This document shows, piece after piece, positions 9,601 through 18,006 of a stretch of DNA of 64,000 bases (the first letter of the stretch is position 1; every line of letters starts with the position of its first letter). The DNA lies in NCBI GenBank assembly GCA_030374805.1, contig JARGSG010000012.1, positions 558,001-622,000 of the forward strand, in the 5' to 3' direction. The position numbers and the translations under genes were made by a program. The notes beneath the pieces were generated by a model. It ran no database searches, was not told where the DNA came from, and saw nothing but the letters and a program-made list of their open reading frames with translations. Source of the DNA: Gracilaria gracilis. Lineage: Eukaryota > Rhodophyta > Florideophyceae > Gracilariales > Gracilariaceae.

Positions 9601-11847
9601 GTTCGACCGAGCTCTCGAAAGCCTCCCATGTACTCTACACCGATTATGTCCACTGAAAGGCGTCGAAGTGTCCCACCAACTCCTCCGTCGCCACCGTCAA
9701 TTGAAACCTTGATTAAGAAGTTTAGCGACCAAACGCCACCTCCCGAATCTGTCGACAATGGAAATCGGCCGATCAGCACTATGGAGCCCTCCGCCGATCT
9801 ATTCCAGAAGTTGATCTCCGTATGGCAAAGTTCTGATGAAGAGAGTCGTGATCAAGGCTCAGTTCGCTCGAATATACTAGATGGAGGGTTGACTCCAACG
9901 TCAGCGCTATTGCAGCCGTCAGGATCTGGATCCCAGGACTCAACTCTACCGTCTGGTGATACTGAGGTCGCTCTTGGACGTGGCTCTGCATCCGTAGACA
10001 GTTCAAAGAATCGAAGACCAAGAGCCGTCAGACTTCCTGACAAATCGCTTCAAATTGCTTCAGATAGTTTGTTGACACGGGATGAAGAAGTTCATTCGAA
10101 AGGTGTGGAGCTTCATGAAGGGGCATCGGTTGGATCTTATGGAGATTTGTTCCCTGATGATAAGGACAGGGCATTGATGAGTACAACCCAGGTTTGTAGA
10201 GATGGGGACGACCAAGAAGAAAGCTTCAGAGGCGATACGTCTGGAAACCCACCTTCACACGGATCTGCTGCCATAAATACAATTTCAATTAGTGGTAGCG
10301 ACGCGGGCAAAGTTCAGCAACGAGTGAGGGCGGCTGCAGCAAGAGACTCACAAACGGCCTCAAGTCCTTTACCATCTGGTGCAATGGCGATAGATACAGA
10401 TGGGCATCACGTGAGGGTGGATAAGCGTCGTTTAGACTGGTTGACGCAGGAGCTGCTGTCGGCTCGCGATGCTATTTCGAGGAAAGAACTTCAAATGACT
10501 TTTGCGGAGACTCAACGTCTTGAACAACAGGAGATTCTACTTCTCGAGAAACAAGATGCGGAGTCCGTTGTTGAAGCAATGAAGAGGATTCTGACTGAGC
10601 GTGAGCAGGAACTCAAAGAAGCTCGTCACCGGTTGAGCGCAACAATTCAGAACGTTTCAACACAAGATCGTTCTTCTTTGGCTTCGAAGACATCGATGGG
10701 AGGTGTTGAAGAGAATCTCGGTCTTCTCATTAGAGAAGGGCATGCGAAGCTACACACCCATATTGGCGAAGCAGAGTCAAAGCAGGAGAAGAACACTCAT
10801 CTGATATCGAACGAGATGCAAAGCCTGCGGGATGAAGTACAGCGAGCAATGATTGAGAAAATGGTGGAGATGACAGAGAAGAGGGATATGGAGCTTGAAC
10901 TTCTCCGAAAAGAGCTAGAGAGCAGGGAGAAGCTGGTTCAGAATTTACAGGTGACTAGTTCTCAGCTTGTCGAGAGGAACCGGGAATGTGAGGCCGAGGC
11001 TTCGGAAATGAGGCTAGAGAATTTGAAAGCCACTCATCGTTACGAGCTAGAGATGTCTCACGTTACGGCACAGGTTGAGCTTGTGAATGAGTTTTCCAAG
11101 AAGCTTCACGATAACTTTAGAGAAACTGAGAATCTGCGCCAACAAGTGCTCCATTACCAGGATAAGTTATCCCACATCACGGGTACTACAGGTGTCAGTC
11201 AGAGACAAATCAAGGAACTGCGTGAGGCTGTAACGAGGGCGAACGACGAATGTGCTAGACTTCGACGAGAGGCGGACCTGGCGAAGAAGAAAGGGTGGGA
11301 AGCAATTCGCCGCGCCGAAGAACTTGAAGATCTTAGGATCAAAGATGAAGCCGCTCAGGTTGCGGGTCGATATCCTGAAAGACGTGACGGATCAGAATCA
11401 GCTTCGTATCAAAGTCATGAGCCTGCTCGTTCGCCAAGGCATCGCGGAGGTGGTCCTGGTCGCTATGGGATCACACGGACAAGGGGGGTAGCAGGTAGCC
11501 CTACACCGGCGCAGAAAGCATGGCTGGTCATTAAGGACAAGATTGGAGGTATAGTTGCGGCCAAGGACGTGAGCGCTTCAAGGCGGCGAGGGCATCCTCC
11601 TCGCAGGGACCCATCCAGGACAGGGACTGTGAGTCAAACGTCTCAGACGCGTTCCAGAAACTCAAATCGGGATGATGACATCATTTCCAGATCAACGAGG
11701 TCCAGATCCTCTAATGGTTCCGGTGGTACTCCAAGATCCAACAATCGAAGAATGTCTCCATCACCGTCAGCTGGGTCGCACCCGTACATGCATAGCTCCC
11801 CACACAGTAGAGGGGAGGGTCAAAGTGTCCGAGCTGCAGGCTTTTGA
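6664..11847 (+). CDS. Very long protein with CH/Hook-like N-terminus and C-terminal coiled coil
   Basis: A single exon of 1727 residues from the Kozak-type GCCATGG at 6664; the frame is open further up to an ATG at 6547. Residues 10-200 resemble a divergent calponin-homology/Hook domain: a tryptophan helix (VLSWLRTAV), a short region with DAVVLADVVSMLDP, and a late helix with WPAIHLAELVIACAVYG. The middle (about 210-1240) is Ser/Pro/Ala-rich and probably disordered, with a 5-residue repeat (AASPR/AASPH) coded by six 15-bp units at 7651-7740 and a GGASE repeat near 8464. Residues about 1250-1590 form a long Glu/Lys/Gln/Leu-rich coiled coil, and the tail is basic and Ser/Arg-rich. The layout suits a cytoskeletal or cargo adaptor (inference). 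GC content falls from the 5' to the 3' end. No close homolog recognised. Confidence 0.75.
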   Translation: MATSATQPRLNETASMVLSWLRTAVPTILQNAAHPVTRKKKEQPVPALLSVLQDAVVLADVVSMLDPMRIPPAAVMRSTGRGVMSSPLPVSPAEPLSNIDARQLHVQYKNNTRRIVDAVKKLLPDVRRYARVAQHPPPGAVDAFVGNVADIPPAKDMWPAIHLAELVIACAVYGPRHNHFRHSLWRFPTEIVRTTFYVSMASVARAVCLPPPEDLYKAGPPPSQSVMSPHTLPPPVSHYSPHLSPLMHNPVSPGFSPSSSYMLSPAYIATPQPINTSHAIPTSTSPHVLNPPPYHGYSPRTPVHGPPFSPQQYGTPQHQPRQIAMPPSPHAASPRAASPRAASPRAASPHAASPHAASPAPAPAVVTARKRSSKKSAEKHRSGGRSSAPRVKSPARNPEGLVGIAERHVPDAPTSPLDATALQISTDDGIGGRKLSLVTEDSGTRSREISPLPDFEGTFQKVRSRTDTSDLDDFRNMSAVTEQGVTIGITDSSKSPSRGLQALPEDPTRDTEMQSGKSSEEFFTPNESMSETESQKQSVTSHEFFVTTSAPSAAPPESGEFYSESKVDEVVRQSVSTSIAEQVSPPELYIQNASSSSMGRGGASEGGASEGGARMTREAGRASSLDFTNPAFSHSPSFSDAPSPSNQWQVPRAKGMGQEILSPQTLFSPPLMPQRLGRGTTGGHGAPRPAPKLFRSGASSPQLSVSSAGTRSNGDAERGSSNFSQRVVESSKNEARTSRSRDAPSASRPFASTERHSGAATGTGVSPGKGSSSFSLPPSASESSDRRRGGSGMSSPVPALVEDSQYTELGEVDDSFLGRDPMATPQNVLLEPLGDDDDISAIEEALSDRAIFQRVEEVLVNTSEYRASQDTSGTGFVSNTDSTLEGTSSGRNTFGRGNDPREDRQASRGSSARQSPAPSPKTRIEAAGSSASRPPAGQTKAARTRASASASAASSTLGTPEIRPSAALPPLGPDASSPAVRPSSRKPPMYSTPIMSTERRRSVPPTPPSPPSIETLIKKFSDQTPPPESVDNGNRPISTMEPSADLFQKLISVWQSSDEESRDQGSVRSNILDGGLTPTSALLQPSGSGSQDSTLPSGDTEVALGRGSASVDSSKNRRPRAVRLPDKSLQIASDSLLTRDEEVHSKGVELHEGASVGSYGDLFPDDKDRALMSTTQVCRDGDDQEESFRGDTSGNPPSHGSAAINTISISGSDAGKVQQRVRAAAARDSQTASSPLPSGAMAIDTDGHHVRVDKRRLDWLTQELLSARDAISRKELQMTFAETQRLEQQEILLLEKQDAESVVEAMKRILTEREQELKEARHRLSATIQNVSTQDRSSLASKTSMGGVEENLGLLIREGHAKLHTHIGEAESKQEKNTHLISNEMQSLRDEVQRAMIEKMVEMTEKRDMELELLRKELESREKLVQNLQVTSSQLVERNRECEAEASEMRLENLKATHRYELEMSHVTAQVELVNEFSKKLHDNFRETENLRQQVLHYQDKLSHITGTTGVSQRQIKELREAVTRANDECARLRREADLAKKKGWEAIRRAEELEDLRIKDEAAQVAGRYPERRDGSESASYQSHEPARSPRHRGGGPGRYGITRTRGVAGSPTPAQKAWLVIKDKIGGIVAAKDVSASRRRGHPPRRDPSRTGTVSQTSQTRSRNSNRDDDIISRSTRSRSSNGSGGTPRSNNRRMSPSPSAGSHPYMHSSPHSRGEGQSVRAAGF
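7651..7740 (+). repeat. In-frame minisatellite, six 15-bp units
   Basis: Six units of the type CGTGCTGCGTCGCCG or CATGCTGCGTCGCCG in exact register code for A-A-S-P-R/H repeats in the disordered part of the CH/coiled-coil protein. Confidence 0.9.
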
Positions 11848-12231
11848 TTTACGAGCCGATGTATTGTTTTGTGTGCGCAGGCGTCTGTTTGCCTGCCCAT
11901 TTGATTACCGAGTCTTATATGCATTTTGCCGATGCCAATAAAGTCTTCTTTCTTTACTAGAGAAACTCGACTCAAAAGACATTTGTTTCAGAAATGACTC
12001 AGGATACTTATGGTGCTTTATCCCTCTGTTGTAGAGAAGCTCAACATCGTTTCACGAGTTTCTAGTGCTAATTGGGTTTGGCTCTGGACATTGGAAACTA
12101 CAATCAGCACTTGATGGTAGCGTTCTACCTTCGTATATTGGAAATGACTTTATATGTATGTATGTATGTGAGTGTTGAGTAAAAGTTTTTTTTAGTGCTA
12201 GGCTATTCAGGAACATGTGAATCTGACAGCT
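11848..12231. other. Convergent 3' intergenic region with TATG microsatellite
   Basis: Lies between the stop codons of two converging genes. An AATAAA-like hexamer (AATAAAG at 11938) suits polyadenylation of the plus-strand gene. A short (TATG)n run is at 12154-12169. No gene seen. Confidence 0.6.
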
Positions 12232-14223
12232 TTAGCATGCTAGCGTCTCCCTTCCGTTAGAGTCGGCCATCTTCTTTCGCCTCGGGATTCTAGTATCCAA
12301 CAAAACAGAGTCAACTTTGAGGAATGGAAGAGGCGGACTCTCAACACCGGACTGCCTGCGAGATCTTGGCTTAGGGTCATCCTCGTCCTCATCATCCTTT
12401 TCGCCGGCCCCACTTCCATCTCGATCCTCCTCTTTCTGATCCTCGATGGTTTCAAGGTCCCCAAACCTTTGTCTCTTCGATGCCCTTCGCTTCTCCTGGG
12501 AGGACTTCTTGAGCGACCTTTTCTGACCGACTGCCACATTGATATCTTCATCCTGCTCCGCTTCGTCTTTTTCTGTGTCTTGCCGCGGGCTCTCGTGTCC
12601 ACTCTGCTCTCCATCCAACTCATTGTCACCCTCAGATTCTTCGGCTTCAGAGCTTGCAATAGAACCTTTCTTGTGACGGTCGTTCTCCTTCCTTTTCTCA
12701 CCGTGGGCTCTTTCACCCCTTCCGTAGTGGACCGGCGGGAGGACGCTTCGGAATCTGGGGATGGGGACTGCAGGGGTGGCCGCCCTCTTTCCGTTGGCAA
12801 TCCGTACTTTTCCATCTCGAGTCCAACCTGTCTTTCCTCCATTTTTCTTCTGAGGAGTGAAACGTTTGGTGATGCTTCTCTCAAGCTCCGAGAGGTCACT
12901 TTCATCGTCATCACTTGATTGAACAATTGTTTTCCTCTTCACAGCTCGTGGCTGTACTTGTGTTTCGACTTTTTCATTGCTCTGCGGAACGGTAGCACCA
13001 CACTGTTCAGTTTTGTGTTTCTTTGCTTCAACGGCATTGTCAGCGTCTAATTTTGGTTCAAGCGGACTGGCAACATGAGGAGCAGAAGCAGAAGCTGAAT
13101 CGACACGGTTTGCAGAAGAAGCACGGGCTTCACCCATGTGAGCATCGTCCTCATTGATGTGTTTTTCACTGTGGCTTTCCTCTGGCGCCACAGGTCGTTG
13201 AGGCGGATGAACAGAGTCATCAGCCTCAGGTTCCGGCTTGTCAAAGAGACTCTTGGTCGCTTGGGCCAGCTCTTGGTCTTCCTGAGATGCCTTTGGGGCG
13301 ACGTAAAGAATGGGGTGTTCCACCACAAGAGCGCTGTACAAGGATTCGCGCAACGTCTTGTCAGTATTGACCGGAATGTAGCCACGGGTGTCCAGCTCCA
13401 GCTGGCCCAGATCGACGCGACCGTCCACAATCTTGCGTCGCTTGTACTTTGGGAATTGCGGGAGAGTTGAGGGCTCCGCTCTGCGGGCTCCCAGGCTGAT
13501 TTCGTTCTTGATGTACGTATTGAGCTGAGTTGCTGGCAGGCCGGAGTACTGCATGTAGGGATCGACAGCGCCGTTCAACCTGGGCTGGTTTCGAATATGG
13601 AGCGATTTGACGGCGCGCTCCAGCACGTCGTTCATGTTGGCTTCTTCATCGAGGTCGTGGATCTCGACGAGGCTGGTGCCGCCATCGGTTCCTGAAAACT
13701 GCACATCGACGCGCCACACCATGATCTTGTCGAAGGGGCGGTGGAAGCCGTCGCACGTGGTGACGCCTTCGCCTTGTTTGTGCGCGTTGGAGTAATGAAC
13801 CGGCCTGACATGCGATGTATTGCGTCTGTGGCGATAGAAAACGTTGGGCATGAAGCGCAGGTCAATGCCACGCTTTGCGGCCTCCCTGCCCATGACGCGC
13901 TGCTTGTGCTTTGGAATGGGGTCCGGCAGCTTGACGGGGGCGCGCGGGTCATAAAAGTTCTTGACGCGGTTGCGGGTGGCTTGGTCCTTGCTACGACGGG
14001 CGTCCTCCAGCAGCGAGTAATCGCTGATCAAATTGTGCTCGTCGTAGCGGCGCTTGGGCACGGGCGCGGCCTTGTCGCGCACGCCCGAGCAGCGGTAGTG
14101 CGCCTTGTGCTGCTTGACGCAGTTAAGCGAGCACGAGCAGCGCAGACAGGCCGGGCAGCGGTACTGCGACACCTGCACCTTTCCGGCGCGGGCGCACGAG
14201 TCGCACGCGTGTTGACGACGCAT
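12232..14223 (-). CDS. BCD1: Box C/D snoRNA protein 1 (BCD1/ZNHIT6 family), HIT zinc finger
   Basis: BCD1 helps assemble box C/D snoRNPs in the nucleus. The start at 14223 gives 663 residues and puts a HIT-type zinc finger at the N-terminus, as in the family: C7, C10, C23, C26, C31, C35, H39 and C45 in the pattern CDSC...YRCPAC..CS..CV..H. The family's second block follows: an ISDYSLLEDARRSKD helix (about 65-80) and the GIDLRFMPNVFYRHRRNTS segment (about 113-132). The first 300 residues are conserved-looking; the C-terminal half is long, acidic and Lys/Ser-rich with probable nuclear localisation signals (RRKK, KRRASKRQR), making it longer than human BCD1 (about 470). The frame is open upstream to 14637, but that part is Arg/Pro-rich low complexity and unlike the family. 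Confidence 0.85.
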   Translation of the reverse strand: MRRQHACDSCARAGKVQVSQYRCPACLRCSCSLNCVKQHKAHYRCSGVRDKAAPVPKRRYDEHNLISDYSLLEDARRSKDQATRNRVKNFYDPRAPVKLPDPIPKHKQRVMGREAAKRGIDLRFMPNVFYRHRRNTSHVRPVHYSNAHKQGEGVTTCDGFHRPFDKIMVWRVDVQFSGTDGGTSLVEIHDLDEEANMNDVLERAVKSLHIRNQPRLNGAVDPYMQYSGLPATQLNTYIKNEISLGARRAEPSTLPQFPKYKRRKIVDGRVDLGQLELDTRGYIPVNTDKTLRESLYSALVVEHPILYVAPKASQEDQELAQATKSLFDKPEPEADDSVHPPQRPVAPEESHSEKHINEDDAHMGEARASSANRVDSASASAPHVASPLEPKLDADNAVEAKKHKTEQCGATVPQSNEKVETQVQPRAVKRKTIVQSSDDDESDLSELERSITKRFTPQKKNGGKTGWTRDGKVRIANGKRAATPAVPIPRFRSVLPPVHYGRGERAHGEKRKENDRHKKGSIASSEAEESEGDNELDGEQSGHESPRQDTEKDEAEQDEDINVAVGQKRSLKKSSQEKRRASKRQRFGDLETIEDQKEEDRDGSGAGEKDDEDEDDPKPRSRRQSGVESPPLPFLKVDSVLLDTRIPRRKKMADSNGRETLAC

Positions 14224-14582
14224 GGAGGCGGGCGGGCGGGCGACTGGCGAAGCAGGCAGACGGACGCGGCGGGGAAACAGGGCGGCACGGCGACGCGAAG
14301 CTCGGCGGAGCGCGGCGGAAGGCGGAAGAAGGCAGCGGCAGCGGCAGCGGCAGCGGCGACGGCGGCGACGACGGGGGGAGGGGGGGGGATGCACGATGGA
14401 TGGGGCGCGTAAGACTGGCGGCGAGCGCGCGAAGAGAGAGAGAGCGAGAGCGAGAGAGCGAGCGTGCGGCACGCGCAAAATTTGGCCAATTTGTTTGAAA
14501 CGCGTGTTGCGCTTGGCCATGCCGATTCGGGAACCAAAACCAAAAAAAAGTTTACAACACAGACGCGCGTCATGCGACGCAG
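14224..14582. other. GC-rich leader of BCD1 with simple repeats
   Basis: About 360 bases between the BCD1 start and the dihydroneopterin aldolase stop. It holds GCAGCG/GGCGAC trinucleotide repeats (about 14331-14380), a GA-rich run (about 14438-14462) and an inverted CCAAT box in AAAATTTGGCCAATTTG near 14478-14494. It probably serves as promoter and 5' UTR of BCD1 and as the 3' end of the folB-like gene. No gene seen. Confidence 0.5.
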
Positions 14583-14984
14583 TCAGTCGCGCGCGTGCGC
14601 GTGCGCGTGGTCGTGTGCGCGTGTGCGCGAGCGCCAAATCTCGACGCCGACGGCGTCAAGCGCGGCGGGCAGCGCGACGTGCGGCTTGAGCACGCACACG
14701 CGCACGTCTTCGGCGAGCGGCAGCCGACGGAACACCTCATCGGCCACGCGCTGCGCAACGTGCTCCACCAGCTGGCACGGCGCGCCCTGCACGACGTCGC
14801 GCGCGGCGTGGAACACGTGCACGTAGTTGAGCGTGTGGTCGAAGCGGTCGCTTCCACAGGCGCGCGTCACGTCCGCGAACACGTCCACGTCCACCACGAA
14901 GCGCTGGCCGAGCGCGCGCTCGGCGGGCAGCACGCCGTGCCGCCCGAATAGCTTGAGCCCGCGCACGAACAGCCGGTCGCGCAT
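14583..14984 (-). CDS. folB: Dihydroneopterin aldolase (FolB)
   Basis: A 133-residue protein that converts 7,8-dihydroneopterin to 6-hydroxymethyl-7,8-dihydropterin and glycolaldehyde in folate synthesis. The FolB signature is complete: GLKLFGRHGVLPAERALGQR (residues 9-28) with catalytic E22, Y54 in LNYVHVF, the LVEHVAQRVAD helix (72-82), and K100 in VLKPHVALP. These numbers coincide with those of the bacterial enzyme, so there is no N-terminal targeting extension; a cytosolic place is likely unless the true start lies upstream. The C-terminal tail is His/Arg-rich. It shares the divergent promoter 14985-15419 with the cyclic-nucleotide-binding-like gene. Monofunctional, as in plants, rather than fused as in fungi. 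Confidence 0.92.
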   Translation of the reverse strand: MRDRLFVRGLKLFGRHGVLPAERALGQRFVVDVDVFADVTRACGSDRFDHTLNYVHVFHAARDVVQGAPCQLVEHVAQRVADEVFRRLPLAEDVRVCVLKPHVALPAALDAVGVEIWRSRTRAHDHAHAHARD

Positions 14985-15419
14985 TGCGGCGGTGGCGGTG
15001 GCGAACTCTCACACACCGTCGCGCCGTTGGCGCTTGGCGCGGCGGCGACGGCGGCGGCGCGCTGTATCTCCACGCGACGGGATCGCCGCGCACGTGGCCA
15101 CGCGTACGGCTCAAAGCGCCGCGCGCGCCATGCAGATACGCGCCCAAAAATCTGCTCATTCGCACGCGCCGCACCGCCGCGCGCGAGCGCCATTGGCCGC
15201 GCGCTGTAGGAGCGCGCGCGTCAACCGCCGCGCTATAACCTTACGCCCCGCACAGCGCTATGATACAGTAGATACTGTAGCTCTAAGAGTAGAGCGATAG
15301 ATACCGTCAGGAGCGCCATTGACATCGCCGCCGTCGTCATCATCATCGCCATCGTCGCCATCATCATCGCCATCATCATCGCCGTCATCATCTCCATTGT
15401 CGTCGTCGTCGCCGTCGTC
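14985..15419. other. Divergent promoter with trinucleotide repeat and palindromic element
   Basis: GC-rich DNA between two divergent starts. It holds a CATTGG/CCAAT-type site near 15191, the inverted pair TACAGTA-GA-TACTGTA at 15264-15279 and a long imperfect (ATC/GCC/GTC)n run at 15323-15419 that ends at the next gene's ATG. No gene seen. Confidence 0.55.
15264..15303. repeat. Inverted repeat TACAGTA-GA-TACTGTA plus adjacent hairpin
   Basis: Seven-base arms flank a GA spacer, followed by CTCTAAGAGTAGAG and GCGATAGATA. A related arrangement is at 5169-5212, and single half-elements recur in other intergenic regions (4986, 22673, 37845). Confidence 0.55.
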
Positions 15420-16814
15420 ATGTCCACCGCCCCCGCCGCATCGCCCCCGCCGCAGCCGCCACCGCCGCAGCCGCCGTTGCAGCCGCTGTCCGAGCGCGAG
15501 GCACGCGACGCGGCGCAGCGCCTATCGCGCGTGCCAATGTTCCGGCGCTGCGAGCAGTCGCAGCTGCTAGCGCTAGCGCGCGGAATGCACAAGCTATCGT
15601 TCCGTCGCGGCGACGTACTCGCCACGCAAGGCGAGCCAGCCGATCGCCTTCTCGTGCTAGCGCACGGCTACGCGCGTCGCGTGCGCCGCGGCGCAGACGG
15701 CGCACAGCGCCACGTACAGCCGGCGCACACGCACACAGTGGGCGAGCTGCACGTCACCGCCGGCGAGCGCCAGTTCGCGTCGGCCACGTGCGTGTCGCGC
15801 TCGTGCGATGCGTACGCCATGAGCCGCGCCGCCTTCCGCGCGCAGCTGCGGCGCAGCGCGCCGCTCAGCACGCAGCTGGTGGAGTCGCTTTCCGAGCAGG
15901 TGTTTGCCAACACGCGTCACTTTCGCACGCCGTTGCTGTCGCAGCGCTCCAACGAGCTCAACCTCAGCGCGGTGGCCGTGGCGTCCGTGGTGGAGTCGTA
16001 CTACCGCTCGGCGCTCAACGCGCTGCTCAACCGGCGTCTGAGCGGCATCTCCGCGCCGCTGTTCCCCAACATGCACGTGCAGGTGCCGGCGCGCGTGCTG
16101 TACATCGCCGGCTTCAAGAGCCTGCGCGCCGTGTTGGACCGCGACATCGACGCCGACCAGTGGCACACGCACGCAGCGCGCGTGGCCGTGCGCGTCGGAA
16201 AGACGATTGCGCCCGGCGTGCTGATGACGCCCATCTCCAGCATCCTGGAGGCGTCCAACGTGGGGCACGTGAACGCGGAGCCGCTGCTGAGGCGCAGTTT
16301 ACGCGGGTCGGTGCCGCGCCTCGCGCGCGAGGTGGTGTTCGGCGTCGGGCTGAACCAGCTGTCCGACTACATGGAGGAGCGGTACCGACCGCTGGCGCCC
16401 AACGCGCTGGTGGCCAACATGGGCGGCTCGCTGACGGCCGGCGTGGTGGCCGGCTACCTGTCACACGTGCCGCACAACCTCAGCACGTTCAAGCTGCTGC
16501 AGCCGCAGCAGTCGTACTCGCAGCTGTTTGCGCTGTTTGTGCGCAAGTCGGTGCCCGAGCAGCTGGTGCCGCGCGCGCTGCCGGCGTCCATGGTGCCGGC
16601 GGCAAGGGTGGCGCTGGCGTGCGTGTTTCCAAGAGGCGTGCTGATCCGCACGGTGCAGATTTGCGGCTCGTTCGCCATCCTCAACGGGCTCATTCTACTT
16701 GTAGAAACGGACAGCAGGAGGCGCATGTCACGGGCGATGGAGTCGGCGGCGAGCGGCGGCGGCGAGGCGGAAGAAGGCGTCAAAGTAGCGCAAGTACGAA
16801 GGTACCAACGGTAG
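15420..16814 (+). CDS. Cyclic-nucleotide-binding-like protein with mitochondrial-carrier-like C-terminal part
   Basis: A 464-residue single exon. After a Pro-rich leader, residues 24-150 resemble a cNMP-binding beta-roll: VPMFRRCEQSQLLALARGM, then FRRGDVLATQGEPADRLLVLAHGYARR, then HTVGELH and a FRAQL helix. The canonical phosphate-binding FGE..L...PR..T segment is only partly kept, so nucleotide binding is uncertain. Residues about 185-440 are rich in aliphatic helices with features of SLC25 carriers (RGSVPRLAREVVFGVGLNQL and GGSLTAGVVAGYLSHVPHNL), but without a full set of PxDxxK motifs. This suggests a membrane protein with a regulatory N-terminal domain, possibly in an organelle (inference). 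The first in-frame ATG after a stop at 15261 is 15420. No gene symbol can be given. Confidence 0.65.
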   Translation: MSTAPAASPPPQPPPPQPPLQPLSEREARDAAQRLSRVPMFRRCEQSQLLALARGMHKLSFRRGDVLATQGEPADRLLVLAHGYARRVRRGADGAQRHVQPAHTHTVGELHVTAGERQFASATCVSRSCDAYAMSRAAFRAQLRRSAPLSTQLVESLSEQVFANTRHFRTPLLSQRSNELNLSAVAVASVVESYYRSALNALLNRRLSGISAPLFPNMHVQVPARVLYIAGFKSLRAVLDRDIDADQWHTHAARVAVRVGKTIAPGVLMTPISSILEASNVGHVNAEPLLRRSLRGSVPRLAREVVFGVGLNQLSDYMEERYRPLAPNALVANMGGSLTAGVVAGYLSHVPHNLSTFKLLQPQQSYSQLFALFVRKSVPEQLVPRALPASMVPAARVALACVFPRGVLIRTVQICGSFAILNGLILLVETDSRRRMSRAMESAASGGGEAEEGVKVAQVRRYQR

Positions 16815-17160
16815 ATGCATACGATGGTAGATGTTTAGCATTCGAAAAAAAAAACTGCGAGCGCACGTCGCGCCGCCAGCTCAGGTGAGGTGGCGCGCGC
16901 GCGATCTGGCGCGCAGGGCGCGGCGCCTCGCGCGCGCTCATTGGTCGCGTGCAACACGCGCGTCCAAACGCGCGCCAATCAAACGGCGCGCGCCTGTCAT
17001 GGCCATGGCGTCGCAGAACGAACGCGCCGCCAGATTCTCCATTGCATGGGCGCCGTGCACACCACCACCCACCACCCACCACCGCCGCTCGCCTTGTTCG
17101 TCTTGCCCGCACTTGACAGCTTCGTCGCGCCTCACCACCTCCACCGCCGCCGCCGCCGCC
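16815..17160. other. Promoter and leader of the ACT-domain gene
   Basis: About 350 bases with CATTGG (16938) and GCGCGCCAATC (about 16972) CCAAT-type sites in GC-rich DNA, then a CACCACC-rich leader. The frame of the next gene is open through part of it, but the predicted peptide is low complexity. No separate gene seen. Confidence 0.5.
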
Positions 17161-17853
17161 ATGTCGCTCGCGTCGCGTCTGCCCTCGCTGCTGCGCCTGC
17201 GCGCGTCGCCCGCCGCCGCCGCCGCCGCCCCTGCGCTGGCGCGCCTCACCACCATTGCGTGCTCCACGCAGTCGCCGCCGCCGCGCGCCGCGGAGCCCGC
17301 CGCCGCCACGGACGCCGACGCGCGCCCGCACCACGCCGTAATCTCCGTGGCGGGGCGCGACCGCACGGGCATCGTAAACACCTTCACCACCGCCGTGGAA
17401 AAGTACAGCGCCAACATCGAGGAGTCCAAGATGGCCATTCTGGGCGGCGACTTCGCCATGATTGTGTACGTCAGCATGAAGCTGGACGCCGACGCCGCCG
17501 ACCTGGAGCGCGTGCTGCACGAGCAGCTGCCCAACTTTTCCATCACGCTGCGCACTACCACGGCGCCTACCGAGGCGCAGTTGGACGAGCCTATGTGGAG
17601 AATTTCCGTCGAGGCGCCGGACCAGCCTGGCATTGCGAACGCCGTGTCGCAGGCGTTGGCCACGCACGGCGGCCACGTCCACGAGATGGAGACCGAGACC
17701 AGTACCGCTCCGTTTGCGGGCTATGCGCTCTTCATTCTCAATGGCCGCGTCAGCATGGCCGACAAGCAGCTGGATAACATCTCAGACGCCCTCACACAAG
17801 TGGAGGAAAAGTTTGGCGCTTCCATCACCCTAGACCAGATCTCCAGCGCGTAG
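17161..17853 (+). CDS. Organelle-targeted double ACT-domain protein (GcvR-like)
   Basis: From the ATG at 17161 (after a GCC repeat, a good Kozak context) the protein has 230 residues. The first 40 are rich in Ala, Arg, Ser and Leu (MSLASRLPSLLRLRAS), like a mitochondrial or plastid presequence. Two ACT domains follow: about 59-130 (HAVISVAGRDRTGIVNTFT) and about 142-220 (MWRISVEAPDQPGIANAVS). Both keep the Gly before the first helix that contacts amino-acid ligands in ACT domains. The arrangement is that of GcvR-like regulators, which in bacteria control glycine cleavage; in eukaryotes the role is open. It probably acts as an amino-acid sensor or regulator (inference). The open frame extends to 16831, but that part has no family similarity. 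Confidence 0.8.
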   Translation: MSLASRLPSLLRLRASPAAAAAAPALARLTTIACSTQSPPPRAAEPAAATDADARPHHAVISVAGRDRTGIVNTFTTAVEKYSANIEESKMAILGGDFAMIVYVSMKLDADAADLERVLHEQLPNFSITLRTTTAPTEAQLDEPMWRISVEAPDQPGIANAVSQALATHGGHVHEMETETSTAPFAGYALFILNGRVSMADKQLDNISDALTQVEEKFGASITLDQISSA

Positions 17854-18006
17854 ATATTACATTCAAAGTTTGCAAGTTCAAACGCTACGCTCTAGATACG
17901 TCTGTAAAAAAAAGAAAACATTCTCTCTTGTGCTATCACTTGTTGTGTTTGCTTTCGTCGCGTACACTCCACTGCTATCATCCTAATTCTTCATCTCTCT
18001 AGTAGC

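Noticed and set aside
14224..14637. N-terminal extension of BCD1
   Set aside because: Arg/Pro/Ala-rich low complexity, unlike the family, which begins just before the zinc finger.
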